Shown: positions 50,082 through 59,098, numbered from the stretch's first letter. The stretch is DNA of 64,000 bases from Cryobacterium sp. SO1 (GCF_004210215.2 NZ_CP067394.1:62001-126000); one strand, 5' to 3'. Translations and numbers: made by a program. Notes: a model not told the origin generated them from the sequence alone.

Positions 50082-50501
50082 ATGCGGGGAAAGCTTCTGT
50101 TCATCACGGGTGGCCTCGTCGGCTACGTGCTGGGTGCACGCGCCGGACGTAAGCGCTACGACCAGATCGCGTCGGCCGCCTCAGACCTGTGGAACCGTCC
50201 TCCGGTGCAGCGGCGCGTGAACGAGGTCAAGGACTTCGCCCTGGAGCGCGTCGGCGACGTGCCCGGCGCCCTGTACGAAGCGGGCAAGAAGGTCGCCTCG
50301 GCCGTCGCGAACAAGTCCGACAAGACCAAGGATGCCGCGGCATCCCCGTCTGGCATCAAGCGTGGCACCACGCCCGGCGAGGCCACCGCGGCCACCAAGG
50401 CCGCCGCCTCTGCCACGAAGTCCGCCACGGCCGCCGCGGCCTCTGCCACCTCCGCGGCCGAGTCCGCCCAGGCCGCAGACGACACCACGGCCGCGCAGTA
50501 A
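50082..50501 (+). CDS. YtxH-like small membrane-associated protein
   Basis: A 139-residue protein. Residues about 5-22 are a hydrophobic segment (LLFITGGLVGYVLGARAG) followed by an RKRYDQI basic patch, as in YtxH-type stress proteins. The rest is amphipathic helix (VNEVKDFALERVGDV) and a long Ala/Thr/Ser/Lys tail. No enzyme motif. It may be cell-envelope or stress linked. It lies at the head of three small genes inserted between hemY and hemQ. Confidence 0.75.
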   Translation: MRGKLLFITGGLVGYVLGARAGRKRYDQIASAASDLWNRPPVQRRVNEVKDFALERVGDVPGALYEAGKKVASAVANKSDKTKDAAASPSGIKRGTTPGEATAATKAAASATKSATAAAASATSAAESAQAADDTTAAQ

Positions 50502-50532
50502 CCTCACGACGACAGTCCAAGGAAGGATGCCA

Positions 50533-50949
50533 GTGAGCAACAGCGGGTACAACCCCAAAAGCAAGCAGTCACTGTTCACGCTCCTCAGTGAGCTTCCTGG
50601 CCAGATCACTGATCTGGTCAAGGCCGAGATTGACGCCTTCAAGGCCGACATCTCCGGCAAGGCGAAGAATGTCGGCATCGGCCTGGGCCTCTTCATCGGC
50701 GCGGCGGTGTTCGCATTCTTCGCGATCATCGTCTTCATCGCGTTGGCCGTCATCGCGCTCGACCTGGTGCTGCCGCTCTGGCTGGCGGCACTGATCGTGG
50801 CCGTCGCGCTACTCCTCATCGCGGTGATCCTGGCCCTGATCGGGCTCAACCGGGTCAAGAAGGGCACCAGCCACGATCCGGAGGGCGTGACCGCGAGCAT
50901 CCAGAAGGACGTCAACGCATTCAAGGGAGTTGGCGAATATGAGCACTGA
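50533..50949 (+). CDS. Holin-X-like phage-holin-family membrane protein
   Basis: A 138-residue protein of the actinobacterial holin superfamily III/Holin-X-like group. Residues about 20-50 form a charged amphipathic region (LPGQITDLVKAEIDAFKADI), followed by two hydrophobic helices (GLGLFIGAAVFAFFAIIVFI and LWLAALIVAVALLLIAVILAL). The GTG start at 50533 is chosen because AAGGA is 6 bp upstream, better than the ATG at 50527. The downstream DUF3618 gene begins inside its 3' end. Despite the name it is usually a housekeeping envelope protein. Confidence 0.8.
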   Translation: MSNSGYNPKSKQSLFTLLSELPGQITDLVKAEIDAFKADISGKAKNVGIGLGLFIGAAVFAFFAIIVFIALAVIALDLVLPLWLAALIVAVALLLIAVILALIGLNRVKKGTSHDPEGVTASIQKDVNAFKGVGEYEH

Positions 50950-51238
50950 CAAGACCCCGGATACCACCCCGGACACCACCCCGGACCACCGGAGTACGGC
51001 CGAACTGCGCGCCGAAGCCGACCGGGCGCGTGCCGCGCTCGCCGGCACCCTGGACGCCATCGAGTACAAGCTCAACGTGCCCAAACAGATCAAGATCAAC
51101 ACCCGACGCTTCACCCTGGGCCTGCATAGGCTCGGCGAGGACAACCCCATCGCCCTGGCCGGCATCGCCCTCGGTGCTGCCGCCACGGTGGGAACAGTCG
51201 TCTGGTGGGGCGTCAAGACGGTCCTCGACCGCCGCTGA
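50939..51238 (+). CDS. DUF3618 domain protein
   Basis: A 99-residue protein with a polar Thr/Asp/Pro-rich start, then the DUF3618 helix (AELRAEADRARAALAGTLDA) and a C-terminal hydrophobic segment (NPIALAGIALGAAATVGTVV) ending in basic residues. It usually travels with Holin-X-like genes in actinobacteria. It overlaps the holin-type gene by 11 bp, so the two are co-translated. Confidence 0.85.
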   Translation: MSTDKTPDTTPDTTPDHRSTAELRAEADRARAALAGTLDAIEYKLNVPKQIKINTRRFTLGLHRLGEDNPIALAGIALGAAATVGTVVWWGVKTVLDRR

Positions 51239-51298
51239 ACGGCCGGGTGGGCTGGGCTACTTTTGGCTCTCCGGGCAAAGCGGTAGAGACTAGTACAC

Positions 51299-52063
51299 AT
51301 GACTCACCCGGCTGCCGGAGAGGCAGTAGACAAGACCGTGCCCACCCCCGAATCACACACCTCGTCCGAGGCTGAACCCACCGAGGCTTCCCCCTCCGGA
51401 TTCACCCTGTTCACGGTGCTGCGCAAGGACCCGTCCAACCCCGACGACCTCGACGGCCGTGACGTGCCGCGCTTCGTCGACGAGCTGGACGACATCATCG
51501 CCCTCGTCGAAGCCGAGGGCGTGACCTTGCGCGGGATCTACGACGTCTCCGGCCTCCGCGCCGACGCCGACGTGATGCTCTGGACCCACGCCGACGAGGC
51601 CCAGACCCTGCAGTGGGCCAACCGGGAGCTGCGCCGCAGCCGTCTGCTCAAGAGCCTGCTGCCGACCTGGAACGCCATGGGCGTGCACCGCGACGCCGAG
51701 TTCAACAAGAGCCACGTGCCCGGTTTCCTCCGCGGCGTCGAGCCCAAGGGCTGGCTCACCGTCTACCCGTTCGTGCGCAGCTACGAGTGGTACCTGCTGC
51801 CGGAGTCCGAGCGCAGCCGGATGCTCGCCGACCACGGCCGCAAGGGTGCCGCATTCCGCGGGGCCATCGCCAACACCGTCTCGTCGTTCGCCCTGGGCGA
51901 TTACGAGTGGCTGCTGCCGATCGAATCCGACGAGCTCACCGAGCTGGTCGACCTGATGCGCGAGCTCCGCGCCACCGACGCCCGCATGCACGTGCGTGAA
52001 GAGGTGCCGTTCTACACCGGCCGTCGCATCAGCACCGCCGAGCTCGTGGAGGTGCTGCAGTAA
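51299..52063 (+). CDS. hemQ: Coproheme decarboxylase HemQ (chlorite-dismutase family)
   Basis: Converts iron-coproporphyrin III to heme b with H2O2 in the coproporphyrin-dependent route. A 254-residue Cld-family protein with conserved segments SGFTLFTVLRKD, RGIYDVSGLRADADVMLWTH (about 79-98), NKSHVPGFLRGVEPKGWLTV (about 139-158) and the active-site YPFVRSYEWYLLPESERSRM (about 159-178), with the catalytic Tyr; the proximal His is in LADHGRKG. It is 1 bp overlapped by hemH. The N-terminal about 35 residues are disordered. No strong ribosome site is seen before the ATG at 51299. Confidence 0.95.
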   Translation: MTHPAAGEAVDKTVPTPESHTSSEAEPTEASPSGFTLFTVLRKDPSNPDDLDGRDVPRFVDELDDIIALVEAEGVTLRGIYDVSGLRADADVMLWTHADEAQTLQWANRELRRSRLLKSLLPTWNAMGVHRDAEFNKSHVPGFLRGVEPKGWLTVYPFVRSYEWYLLPESERSRMLADHGRKGAAFRGAIANTVSSFALGDYEWLLPIESDELTELVDLMRELRATDARMHVREEVPFYTGRRISTAELVEVLQ

Positions 52064-53157
52064 TGACAAGCTATGACGCCATCCTGCTCGCCGGCTTCGG
52101 CGGACCAGAGGGCCAGGACGACGTGATCCCGTTCCTGCGCAACGTCACGCGCGGCCGCGGCATCCCAGAAGAGCGCCTTGAAGAGGTCGCGGTGCACTAC
52201 CGTCACTTCGGCGGCATCAGTCCGATCAATCAGCAGAACCGCGTGCTGCGGGCCGCCCTGCAGGCCGAGCTGGACCGCCGCGGCATCAACCTGCCGGTGA
52301 TCTGGGGCAACCGCAACTGGGCGCCCTACCTGCCCGACACCATCGCCGAGGCGCACGCCAACGGCCAGGACCGCCTGCTGGCCATCGCCACCAGCGCGTA
52401 CAGCTCGTACTCCGGCTGCCGCCAGTACCGGGAGGACTTCGCCCAGGCGCTGGACACCACCGGGCTCACCGGCACGGTGCAGATCGACAAGATCCGCCAG
52501 TTCTTCGACCACCCCGGCTTCGTCACCCCGTTCATCACCGGCGTGCGCCAGGGCTTGGCCGATATCGAGGCCCAGATCCCCGGCATCAACCTCGCCAGCG
52601 AGGTCGAGGTGCTGTTCTCGACCCACTCGATCCCGTCCACGGATGCCGCCAAGAGCGGCCCAGCGGAGCGCGGCTTCGGCCCTGACGGCGCCTACGCAGC
52701 CCAGCACATGGCCGTGGCCGACGTGGTCATGCAGGGCCTCGAGTCCCCGTGGCAGCTGGTCTACCAGTCCCGCAGCGGCCCGCCAAGCATGCCGTGGCTC
52801 GAGCCCGACATCAACGACGCCATCGCGCTGCTGCCGGCGCGCGGCATCCGCGCCGTCGTCATCGTGCCGCTCGGCTTCGTCAGCGACCACATGGAGGTCA
52901 TGTGGGACCTCGACAACGAGGCCACCGAAACGGCCAAGGAGCACGGCCTCTTCTCGGTGCGGGTGCCCACCCCCGGCGCCGACCCGGTCTACGTGAGCGG
53001 TCTGATCGACCTCGTCGAGGAACGTCTGAACGACGTGCCAGCCGAGGACCGCCCCGCCCTGACCGACCTCGGCCCCTGGTATGACGTCTGTCGCCCGGGC
53101 TGCTGCGAGAACGTGCGCCTCGGCTTCAAGCCGGCGGTCGCTGGAATGGCGCCGTGA
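52063..53157 (+). CDS. hemH: Coproporphyrin ferrochelatase (Fe-S type)
   Basis: Inserts iron into coproporphyrin III (actinobacteria use this order before HemQ). A 364-residue protein with core ILLAGFGGPEGQDDVIPFLRN, VHYRHFGGISPINQQNRV and the catalytic His in VLFSTHSIP (about 189). The C-terminal cluster VCRPGCCENVRLGF (about 342-355) plus a Cys in the SGCRQY region supplies [2Fe-2S] ligands as in M. tuberculosis-type ferrochelatase. The ATG overlaps the hemQ TAA by one base, and the 3' end overlaps hemC. Confidence 0.95.
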   Translation: MTSYDAILLAGFGGPEGQDDVIPFLRNVTRGRGIPEERLEEVAVHYRHFGGISPINQQNRVLRAALQAELDRRGINLPVIWGNRNWAPYLPDTIAEAHANGQDRLLAIATSAYSSYSGCRQYREDFAQALDTTGLTGTVQIDKIRQFFDHPGFVTPFITGVRQGLADIEAQIPGINLASEVEVLFSTHSIPSTDAAKSGPAERGFGPDGAYAAQHMAVADVVMQGLESPWQLVYQSRSGPPSMPWLEPDINDAIALLPARGIRAVVIVPLGFVSDHMEVMWDLDNEATETAKEHGLFSVRVPTPGADPVYVSGLIDLVEERLNDVPAEDRPALTDLGPWYDVCRPGCCENVRLGFKPAVAGMAP

Positions 53158-54107
53158 GCGTGATCCGCGTCGGCACCCGGGGCAGCGCCCTGGCCATGGC
53201 CCAGACCTCGGCGGTCGCGAATCGTATCCAGGCGGCCGTCGGCGGGGACGTGGAGATCATCCCGATCACCACCCACGGCGACGTGTCCCGCGAGTCGCTC
53301 TCCAGCCTCGGCGGAACCGGCGTCTTCGCCAGCGCCCTGCGTGAGGCGCTGCTGAACGACGAATGCGACGTTGTCGTGCACTCGTTCAAGGACCTCCCCA
53401 CCGACCCGTACGCGGGCCTGGTCATCGGGGCGACGCCCAAACGCGCCGACGCCAGGGACGTGCTCTGCGCCCGTGACGGCTTCACCCTCGCCACGCTTCC
53501 GGAGGGCGCCAAGGTCGGCACCGGGTCGCCGCGCCGCGCCGCGCAGCTGCGGGAAATGCGACCGGACCTTGAGGTCGTCGACATACGCGGCAACGTGGGT
53601 ACCCGCCTCGCCCTGGTCACCGACGAGACACTGCACGCCGTCGTGCTCGCCGCCGCGGGCCTGGGCCGGCTGGGCCTGCTCGAGAACATGGCCACCGACT
53701 ACCTCGAGCTCTCCGACTGGCCCACCGCGCCCGGCCAGGGCGCCCTGGCCATCGAGGTGCGCCAGGGCAAGCCCGACCGCCTGCTGACCAAGGCCCTCGC
53801 CGTGCTCAACCACGCCACCACCCAGGCCACCGTCACGGCCGAGCGCCACGTTCTCGCCCGGCTCGAGGCCGGCTGCGCCGCGCCGATCGGTGCGACCGCC
53901 GTGATCGACGACGGCCTGCTCTTTCTCACCGCCACCGTGTACAGCCCGGACGGCACCCGCCGGATCACGGCCTCCCACGCCGCGACTCCCGAATCGCACT
54001 CCACCGCCGACCTGCAGGATGCCGCCCTCGACGTCGCCGAACGCGCCGCCCGCGATCTCCTGGCCGGCGGCGCCGCCGAGTTCGCCCCCCTGTCGGTGAC
54101 CTCGTGA
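53154..54107 (+). CDS. hemC: Hydroxymethylbilane synthase (porphobilinogen deaminase)
   Basis: Polymerises four porphobilinogens. A 317-residue protein with RVGTRGSALAMAQT (about 4-17), VHSFKDLPTDP (about 75-85), KVGTGSPRRAAQLREMRPDL (about 121-140) and the dipyrromethane-cofactor Cys in LEAGCAAPIGA (about 242). The GTG start overlaps the hemH stop by 4 bp, and its own stop overlaps the hemD GTG. The length is typical. Confidence 0.96.
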   Translation: MSVIRVGTRGSALAMAQTSAVANRIQAAVGGDVEIIPITTHGDVSRESLSSLGGTGVFASALREALLNDECDVVVHSFKDLPTDPYAGLVIGATPKRADARDVLCARDGFTLATLPEGAKVGTGSPRRAAQLREMRPDLEVVDIRGNVGTRLALVTDETLHAVVLAAAGLGRLGLLENMATDYLELSDWPTAPGQGALAIEVRQGKPDRLLTKALAVLNHATTQATVTAERHVLARLEAGCAAPIGATAVIDDGLLFLTATVYSPDGTRRITASHAATPESHSTADLQDAALDVAERAARDLLAGGAAEFAPLSVTS

Positions 54108-54889
54108 GCGCCGTGCGGCACAACCCCGACAAACCGCTGGCCGGCTGGCGCGTCCTCGTTCCCCGCGGCGGGCCCTGGGGCGACCAGGTCGCCGCCAACC
54201 TGCGCAGCCGCGGCGCCCTGCCGGTCGTCGCACCGATGATCAACTTCGCCCCCACCGACGACGCCGCCGCCCTCGACACGGCGCTGACCAAGCTCGCCGC
54301 CGGCGAATTCGACTGGATGACCGTCACCAGCGCCACCACCGTCGACGTGCTCTCCTCGCACCGCGCCGTCGTGGCACCGGGCACCCGCATCGCCGCCGTC
54401 GGTGAGACCACCGCGGCCGCCCTCGTGGCCGCCGGCTACCATGTCGACATCGTCCCGTCAGAGGACAACTCCGCCAAGGGCCTGCTCGCCGACTGGGAGG
54501 CCGCCACCCACGGCGTCATCCCTCTGCGCGTGCTCACCTTGCGCTCCGAGATCGCCAAGCCGCTGCTCACCGAGGGCCTGCGCCGGATCGGCCACAACGT
54601 CGAGTCGGTCGTGGCCTACCGCACCGTGGGCGTCCCGGTCTCGGACCGGGTCTTGGCCGACGTCAAGGCCGGCCGGGTGCACGCGGTGCTGGTCACCAGC
54701 GGCAGCGTCGCCCAGCAGGTGCAGGACCAGCTCGGTCCCATTCCCGAGACCACCCTGGTGGCCTGCATCGGCCCGCGCACGGCGAAGGATGCGGCGGCCA
54801 TCGGCCTGCGCGTCGACGTCGTCGCCGACGAGCGCAGCGCCGAGTCCCTCATCGAGTCCCTCGTGCGTCTGGCCCCCCGCGACCTCTAA
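54104..54889 (+). CDS. hemD: Uroporphyrinogen-III synthase
   Basis: Closes and inverts ring D of hydroxymethylbilane. A 261-residue, fast-evolving two-domain protein. Diagnostic stretches are GWRVLVPRGGPWGDQVAANL, FDWMTVTSATTVDVLSSH (about 67-84) and VVAYRTVGVPVSDRVLADVK (about 167-186), with VLVTSGSVAQQVQDQLG near 200. The GTG start overlaps hemC. Only standalone HemD is present, not fused to a methyltransferase. hemB follows after a 207-bp spacer holding palindrome C2. Confidence 0.92.
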   Translation: MSAVRHNPDKPLAGWRVLVPRGGPWGDQVAANLRSRGALPVVAPMINFAPTDDAAALDTALTKLAAGEFDWMTVTSATTVDVLSSHRAVVAPGTRIAAVGETTAAALVAAGYHVDIVPSEDNSAKGLLADWEAATHGVIPLRVLTLRSEIAKPLLTEGLRRIGHNVESVVAYRTVGVPVSDRVLADVKAGRVHAVLVTSGSVAQQVQDQLGPIPETTLVACIGPRTAKDAAAIGLRVDVVADERSAESLIESLVRLAPRDL

Positions 54890-54918
54890 CCCACCCCCTC
54901 ACCCCACGGCCCGGTCGT

Positions 54919-55012
54919 TGCGCATAACTCCTGCAATTTCCGGGTCGCTGGGCAGCGGATACCGGAATTCCGCGGAAGTCTAACCCGCCGCCTGAATTCT
55001 GCAGGAGTAGTG
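54919..55012. repeat. Dispersed palindrome family C, copy 2
   Basis: A 94-bp imperfect inverted repeat. The left arm GCATAACTCCTGCAATTT and the right arm GAATTCTGCAGGAGTAGTGC pair across a loop with its own inner hairpin (TACCGGAATTCCGCGG region). The left arm matches 1658-1676. It lies 30 bp past the hemD stop and before hemB, so it could attenuate or terminate part of the heme operon. Confidence 0.65.
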
Positions 55013-55096
55013 CTCCCCTCAGCGGGGCGGGGCGGGGCGGCCGGGCGGGTTCGGCCTGCCGTGCCCGCACTCAGGCGGGAGGCCTAGGCTGGTCGG

Positions 55097-56083
55097 GTGA
55101 TAACCCCCGTCATCCGCCCGCGACGACTGCGCAGCACCCCCGCACTCCGCCGCCTGGCCAGCGAAACCCGTGTCCACCCCGCCGAGCTCGTCCTGCCGAT
55201 GTTCGTGCGTGAGGGCAACGACTCCACCCCGATTTCCTCGATGCCCGGCGTTGTGCAGCACAGCATCGACGGGGCCCGCCGCGCCGCGGCCGAAGCGGCT
55301 GCGGCCGGCATCGGCGGCGTGATGCTCTTCGGCGTGCCCGCGGTGCGCGACGCCACCGGAACGGGAGCCACCGATCCCGACGGCATCCTGAACGCCGCCA
55401 CCCGCGCGCTCGTCGCCGAGGTGGGCGACGCCCTCGTGGTGCAGACCGACCTGTGCCTGGACGAATTCACCGACCACGGCCACTGCGGCGTGCTCGCCGC
55501 CGACGGCCACGTCGACAACGACGCCACCCTGCTGCGTTACAACGAGATGGCGCTGGCCCAGGCCGAGGCCGGCTCGGCGTTGCTCGGCCTCTCCGGCATG
55601 ATGGACGGCCAGGTCGCCTCGGTGCGTGCCGCCCTCGACGACGCCGGCCACGCCGAGACCGCCGTGCTGGCCTACTCGGCCAAGTACGCCTCCGCCTACT
55701 ACGGCCCGTTCCGCGAGGCCGTGCAGTCCACCCTGGTCGGCGACCGCCGCACCTACCAGCTCGACCCTGCCAACCGCCGTGAGGGCGTGCGCGAGGCCCG
55801 CATCGACATCGACGAGGGCGCCGACGTCGTGATGGTCAAGCCCGCGGGCAGCTACCTCGACGTGCTCGCCGAGGTCGCCGCCGAGAGCCCGGTGCCCGTC
55901 TGGGCGTACCAGGTCTCCGGCGAGTACGCCATGATCGAGGCCGCCGCCGCGCAGGGCTGGATCGACCGCCGCCGCGCCATCGAGGAGTCGGTGCTCAGCA
56001 TCCGCCGGGCCGGCGCCGACGCCATTCTCACCTACTGGGCGGTCGAACTTGCCGCCTGGCTGACCGAAACGGATGCCCGATGA
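55097..56083 (+). CDS. hemB: Delta-aminolevulinic acid dehydratase (porphobilinogen synthase)
   Basis: Condenses two 5-aminolevulinates into porphobilinogen. A 328-residue TIM barrel with [10 protein letters not shown] (about 33-42), [17 protein letters not shown] (115-131) in which C120, D122 and C130 give a hybrid of the zinc and magnesium types, and Schiff-base lysines in [18 protein letters not shown] (about 190-207) and [12 protein letters not shown] (about 246). The GTG start at 55097 is followed by [16 protein letters not shown], typical. It overlaps hemL by 4 bp (ATGA). Confidence 0.96.
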   Translation: MITPVIRPRRLRSTPALRRLASETRVHPAELVLPMFVREGNDSTPISSMPGVVQHSIDGARRAAAEAAAAGIGGVMLFGVPAVRDATGTGATDPDGILNAATRALVAEVGDALVVQTDLCLDEFTDHGHCGVLAADGHVDNDATLLRYNEMALAQAEAGSALLGLSGMMDGQVASVRAALDDAGHAETAVLAYSAKYASAYYGPFREAVQSTLVGDRRTYQLDPANRREGVREARIDIDEGADVVMVKPAGSYLDVLAEVAAESPVPVWAYQVSGEYAMIEAAAAQGWIDRRRAIEESVLSIRRAGADAILTYWAVELAAWLTETDAR

Positions 56084-57411
56084 CCCGCACCACGCACAAC
56101 GACGAGCTCTTCGCCCGCGCCCAGCTCTCCATCCCCGGCGGCGTCAACTCGCCGGTGCGCGCCTTCCGATCCGTCGGCGGCACCCCGTTGTTCCTGGTGA
56201 AGGCGGCCGGGGCGTACGTCACCGACTCGGACGACCGCGAGTACGTCGACCTGGTCAGCTCCTGGGGCCCGGCGATCCTCGGCCACGCGCACCCCGCCGT
56301 GGTCGCCGCCGTGCAGGAGGCCGCCGCCCTGGGCCTGTCGTTCGGTGCCTCCACCCCCGGCGAGACCGTGCTGGCCGAGCTGATCAAGAGCCGGGTGGGC
56401 GCGATCGAGAAGCTCCGCCTGGTCTCCACCGGCACCGAGGCCACCATGACGGCCATCCGCCTGGCCCGCGGCTTCACCCAGCGCGACCTGCTGATCAAGT
56501 TCGCCGGCCACTACCACGGCCACTCCGACGGTCTGCTGGCCGAGGCCGGCTCCGGCCTGGCCACCCTGGCCCTGCCCGGTTCGGCCGGCGTCACCGCGGC
56601 CACCGCCGCGCAGACCCTGGTGCTGCCGTACAACGACCTGGGCGCCGTGCGTGCCGCGTTCGAGGCCTACCCCGGCCAGATCGCCGCCGTGATCACCGAG
56701 GCCGCCGCCGCGAACATGGGCGTCGTCGCCCCGGATGCCGGCTTCAACGCGGCCCTGTGCGACCTCGCGCACGAGTACGGCGCGCTGCTCATCGTCGACG
56801 AGGTGCTCACCGGCTTCCGGGTGCACTCCGGCGGCTTCTGGGCGCTGCAGGCGGCGGACGGCGAGAGCTACACACCCGACCTGTTCACCTACGGCAAGGT
56901 CATCGGCGGCGGGCTCCCGGTCGCCGCCCTCGGCGGCCGTGCCGACGTGATGGACTTCCTGGCCCCGGCCGGCCCGGTCTACCAGGCCGGAACGCTCTCC
57001 GGCAACCCGGTGGCCGTGGCCGCTGGTATCGCCACCCTGACGGCGGCCGACCACACCGTGTACGCGCGGCTCGACGAGACCGCCGAGCTGCTCGCCGACG
57101 CCGTCTCGAGCGCGCTCTTCGCGGAGGGTGTGGCGCACAGCGTGCAGCACGCCGGCAACCTGTTCAGCTTCGTCTTCGGCCAGGAAGCGGCCGTCGCCCC
57201 GCCGCGAAGCTACGCGGAGGTCAAGCTCCAGGAGACCTACCGGTACGGGCCGTTCTTCCACTCGATGCTGGAGAGCGGCATCTCGCTGCCGCCGTCGGTG
57301 TTCGAGGCCTGGTTCGTCTCCGCGGCGCACGACGGCGACTCGATCGGCAAGATCCTCGAGGCGCTGCCCGCAGCGGCCAAGGCCGCCGCCGAGGCCCGCC
57401 CCGCGGTCTAG
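56080..57411 (+). CDS. hemL: Glutamate-1-semialdehyde 2,1-aminomutase
   Basis: Makes 5-aminolevulinate from glutamate-1-semialdehyde using PLP. A 443-residue aminotransferase with [20 protein letters not shown] at the start, [14 protein letters not shown] (about 119-132), [12 protein letters not shown] (about 237-248) and the Schiff-base lysine in [18 protein letters not shown] (about 270). It ends the heme operon; palindrome B2 lies 26 bp after the stop and may terminate transcription. Confidence 0.96.
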   Translation: MTRTTHNDELFARAQLSIPGGVNSPVRAFRSVGGTPLFLVKAAGAYVTDSDDREYVDLVSSWGPAILGHAHPAVVAAVQEAAALGLSFGASTPGETVLAELIKSRVGAIEKLRLVSTGTEATMTAIRLARGFTQRDLLIKFAGHYHGHSDGLLAEAGSGLATLALPGSAGVTAATAAQTLVLPYNDLGAVRAAFEAYPGQIAAVITEAAAANMGVVAPDAGFNAALCDLAHEYGALLIVDEVLTGFRVHSGGFWALQAADGESYTPDLFTYGKVIGGGLPVAALGGRADVMDFLAPAGPVYQAGTLSGNPVAVAAGIATLTAADHTVYARLDETAELLADAVSSALFAEGVAHSVQHAGNLFSFVFGQEAAVAPPRSYAEVKLQETYRYGPFFHSMLESGISLPPSVFEAWFVSAAHDGDSIGKILEALPAAAKAAAEARPAV

Positions 57412-57436
57412 CCCGGTCGACGGCCAGGCCTTCCGC

Positions 57437-57504
57437 TAACTGTTCCCGAAGCGGACAACTGCACCCGGCGCACCGGGTGCATTTGTCCGCACGGGCACCA
57501 GTTA
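57437..57504. repeat. Dispersed palindrome family B, copy 2
   Basis: A 68-bp palindrome: TAACTGTTCCCGAAGCGGAC, AACTGCACCCGG, loop CGCA, CCGGGTGCATTTGTCCGC, and GCACCAGTTA. The same arms and CGCA loop occur at 28519-28584. It follows hemL and precedes the next plus-strand gene. Confidence 0.82.
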
Positions 57505-57597
57505 GCCGGGTTTCTGGGCAGGTTCCACCGCGGCGGCGTTACGGCTTTGTGAGTTAGCGACAGGGGGTTTTCCAGTCGGACCGGGCAGACTGGGGCA

Positions 57598-58446
57598 ATG
57601 GCTTCTTTGCGCGTACATCCCGACCGGCTGGAGATTCACCTGACGCCCGCGGAGAAAACGCTGGCCTTCCGCCGAGAGAACGTGGTGATCCAGCGGGACA
57701 ACATCCGGTCGGTGACGATCACGGATGATCCGTGGATCTGGGTGCGCGGCATCCGTGCCCCCGGCGCACTCGTGCCACTGGTCGTGGCCGTCGGCGTGTG
57801 GAAGTTCCACGGCGGCAAGGACTTCCTGGCCATCAAGCGCCGCCGCCAGGCCGTCGTGATCGACCTGACCGGCGACGATTTCGCCAGGGTGATCCTGTCG
57901 ACCAACCACGCGCCAGACCTCATCGCATCGCTCAAGCTCGAAGCCACCGACGCCCAGGACGTGCCGGAACTGGACGAGTCCGTCGCGCCGTCGGCCGAGT
58001 CGACCGAGACCACGACGCCGGCCGAGTCGGCCGGGTCGGCCGAGCCGACCGCACCGACCGCACCGACCGCACCCGTAAAGCCGGCCAGACGCACGCGTAC
58101 CCCCAAGCTCGTCAAGCCGGTCGAGGAGACCGACACTGCGGAGCCGACTTCTCGTGCCAAGCCCGCCAAGCCCTCCGAGCCTGCCAAGCCCGCCAAGCGG
58201 GTCAGTCCGGCCCAGGCCGTCGCGGCCGCCGAATTCGCTGAAACCGCCGGTTCGGCCGAGTCCGCTGACGTCGCCGGTTCGGCCGACCCCGCAGCGCCGG
58301 TCGACCTCTCTGCGCCGGTCAAGCCGGCCAAGCGGGCATCCCGCGCCAAGGTGGCCCCGGCCGTCGACCCCACCACCGAGCCGGTCGCCGACCCGACCGC
58401 GGAGCTTCTCGCGGAGTCTGCCGACCGGCCCGAGGCATCCGCCTAG
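57598..58446 (+). CDS. Uncharacterised PH-like protein with Ala/Pro/Lys-rich tail
   Basis: A 282-residue protein. Residues 1-115 look like a small beta-rich PH/bPH-type domain (RVHPDRLEIHLTPAEKTLAF, VVIQRDNIRSVTI, VWKFHGGKDFLAIKRRRQAV, VIDLTGDDFARVILSTN). The remaining 165 residues are low complexity: acidic Ser/Thr/Glu, then repeated AKPSEPAKPAKR, VKPARRTRTPK and GSAESADVAGSAD units, with a histone-like Lys/Ala/Pro flavour. No function is recognised. It could bind nucleic acid or the cell wall through the tail. It stands alone, 93 bp after palindrome B2. Confidence 0.75.
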   Translation: MASLRVHPDRLEIHLTPAEKTLAFRRENVVIQRDNIRSVTITDDPWIWVRGIRAPGALVPLVVAVGVWKFHGGKDFLAIKRRRQAVVIDLTGDDFARVILSTNHAPDLIASLKLEATDAQDVPELDESVAPSAESTETTTPAESAGSAEPTAPTAPTAPVKPARRTRTPKLVKPVEETDTAEPTSRAKPAKPSEPAKPAKRVSPAQAVAAAEFAETAGSAESADVAGSADPAAPVDLSAPVKPAKRASRAKVAPAVDPTTEPVADPTAELLAESADRPEASA

Positions 58447-58461
58447 ATCACCCCTGCCGGG

Positions 58462-59043
58462 TCAGCGAACGGTGCTGGCCCGCACGTGGATGCGTTCGCC
58501 GGTCTGGCCGAACAGGCTGATGATCTCCGTGGGCTCCGGCCCCGCGCTGTCGAAGGCGTGCGGCACGCGGGTGTCGAATTCGGCGACCTCACCCACCCCG
58601 AGGAGCATCACGTGCTCACCGAGCGCCAGCCGGAGCCGCCCGCTGAGCACGTAGAACCAGTCGAAGCCCTCGTGGGTGCGCTGCTCCAACGGCTCGTCGC
58701 TGGTGCGGCCGGGGATGATCACTTTGAAGGCCTGCAGCCCGGCGGCGGTGCGGCTGAGCGGCACGAAGGTGCGGCCGTGGCGGGTGAACGGTCGCTGGTC
58801 CAGGCGCGGGTCGTCCTCGGCCGGTGAGCGCACCAGCTCGTCGAGCGTCACGTCGTGGGCGGCGGAGAGGGCCAGCAGCAGCTCCAGGGCTGGTTTGCGC
58901 TGTCCGGACTCAAGCCGCGAGAGGGTGCTCTCGGAGATCCCGGTGGCCGCGGAGAGTTGCGCCTGAGTGCGCCCGCTCTGCAGGCGCAGCGCGCGGAGCC
59001 GGGCGCCCACGGTCTGCAAGACGGATGGCGTGTTTGAGGTCAT
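58462..59043 (-). CDS. XRE-family regulator with cupin domain
   Basis: A 193-residue regulator. The N-terminal HTH (RLRALRLQSGRTQAQLSAAT, ISESTLSRLESGQRKPALEL, about 13-52) is followed by a C-terminal cupin barrel (about 100-190: HEGFDWFYVLSGRLRLALGE, VGEVAEFDTRVPHAFDSAG). Cupin-linked XRE proteins usually respond to small molecules such as amino acids, polyamines or aldehydes. The start is uncertain: ATG 59043 or 59049; neither has a distinct ribosome site. The convergent PH-like gene ends 15 bp away. Confidence 0.88.
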   Translation of the reverse strand: MTSNTPSVLQTVGARLRALRLQSGRTQAQLSAATGISESTLSRLESGQRKPALELLLALSAAHDVTLDELVRSPAEDDPRLDQRPFTRHGRTFVPLSRTAAGLQAFKVIIPGRTSDEPLEQRTHEGFDWFYVLSGRLRLALGEHVMLLGVGEVAEFDTRVPHAFDSAGPEPTEIISLFGQTGERIHVRASTVR

Positions 59044-59098
59044 CCTCATATCGTGCCAGATCGGCAAGCCAAGTTGCGCTCCTCGTGCGAGCCTCGTC

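Noticed and set aside
50332..50532. Extension of the holin-like gene to the ATG at 50332
   Set aside because: The extra 67 codons are Pro/Arg-rich out-of-frame reading of the preceding gene; the GTG at 50533 has a good ribosome site.
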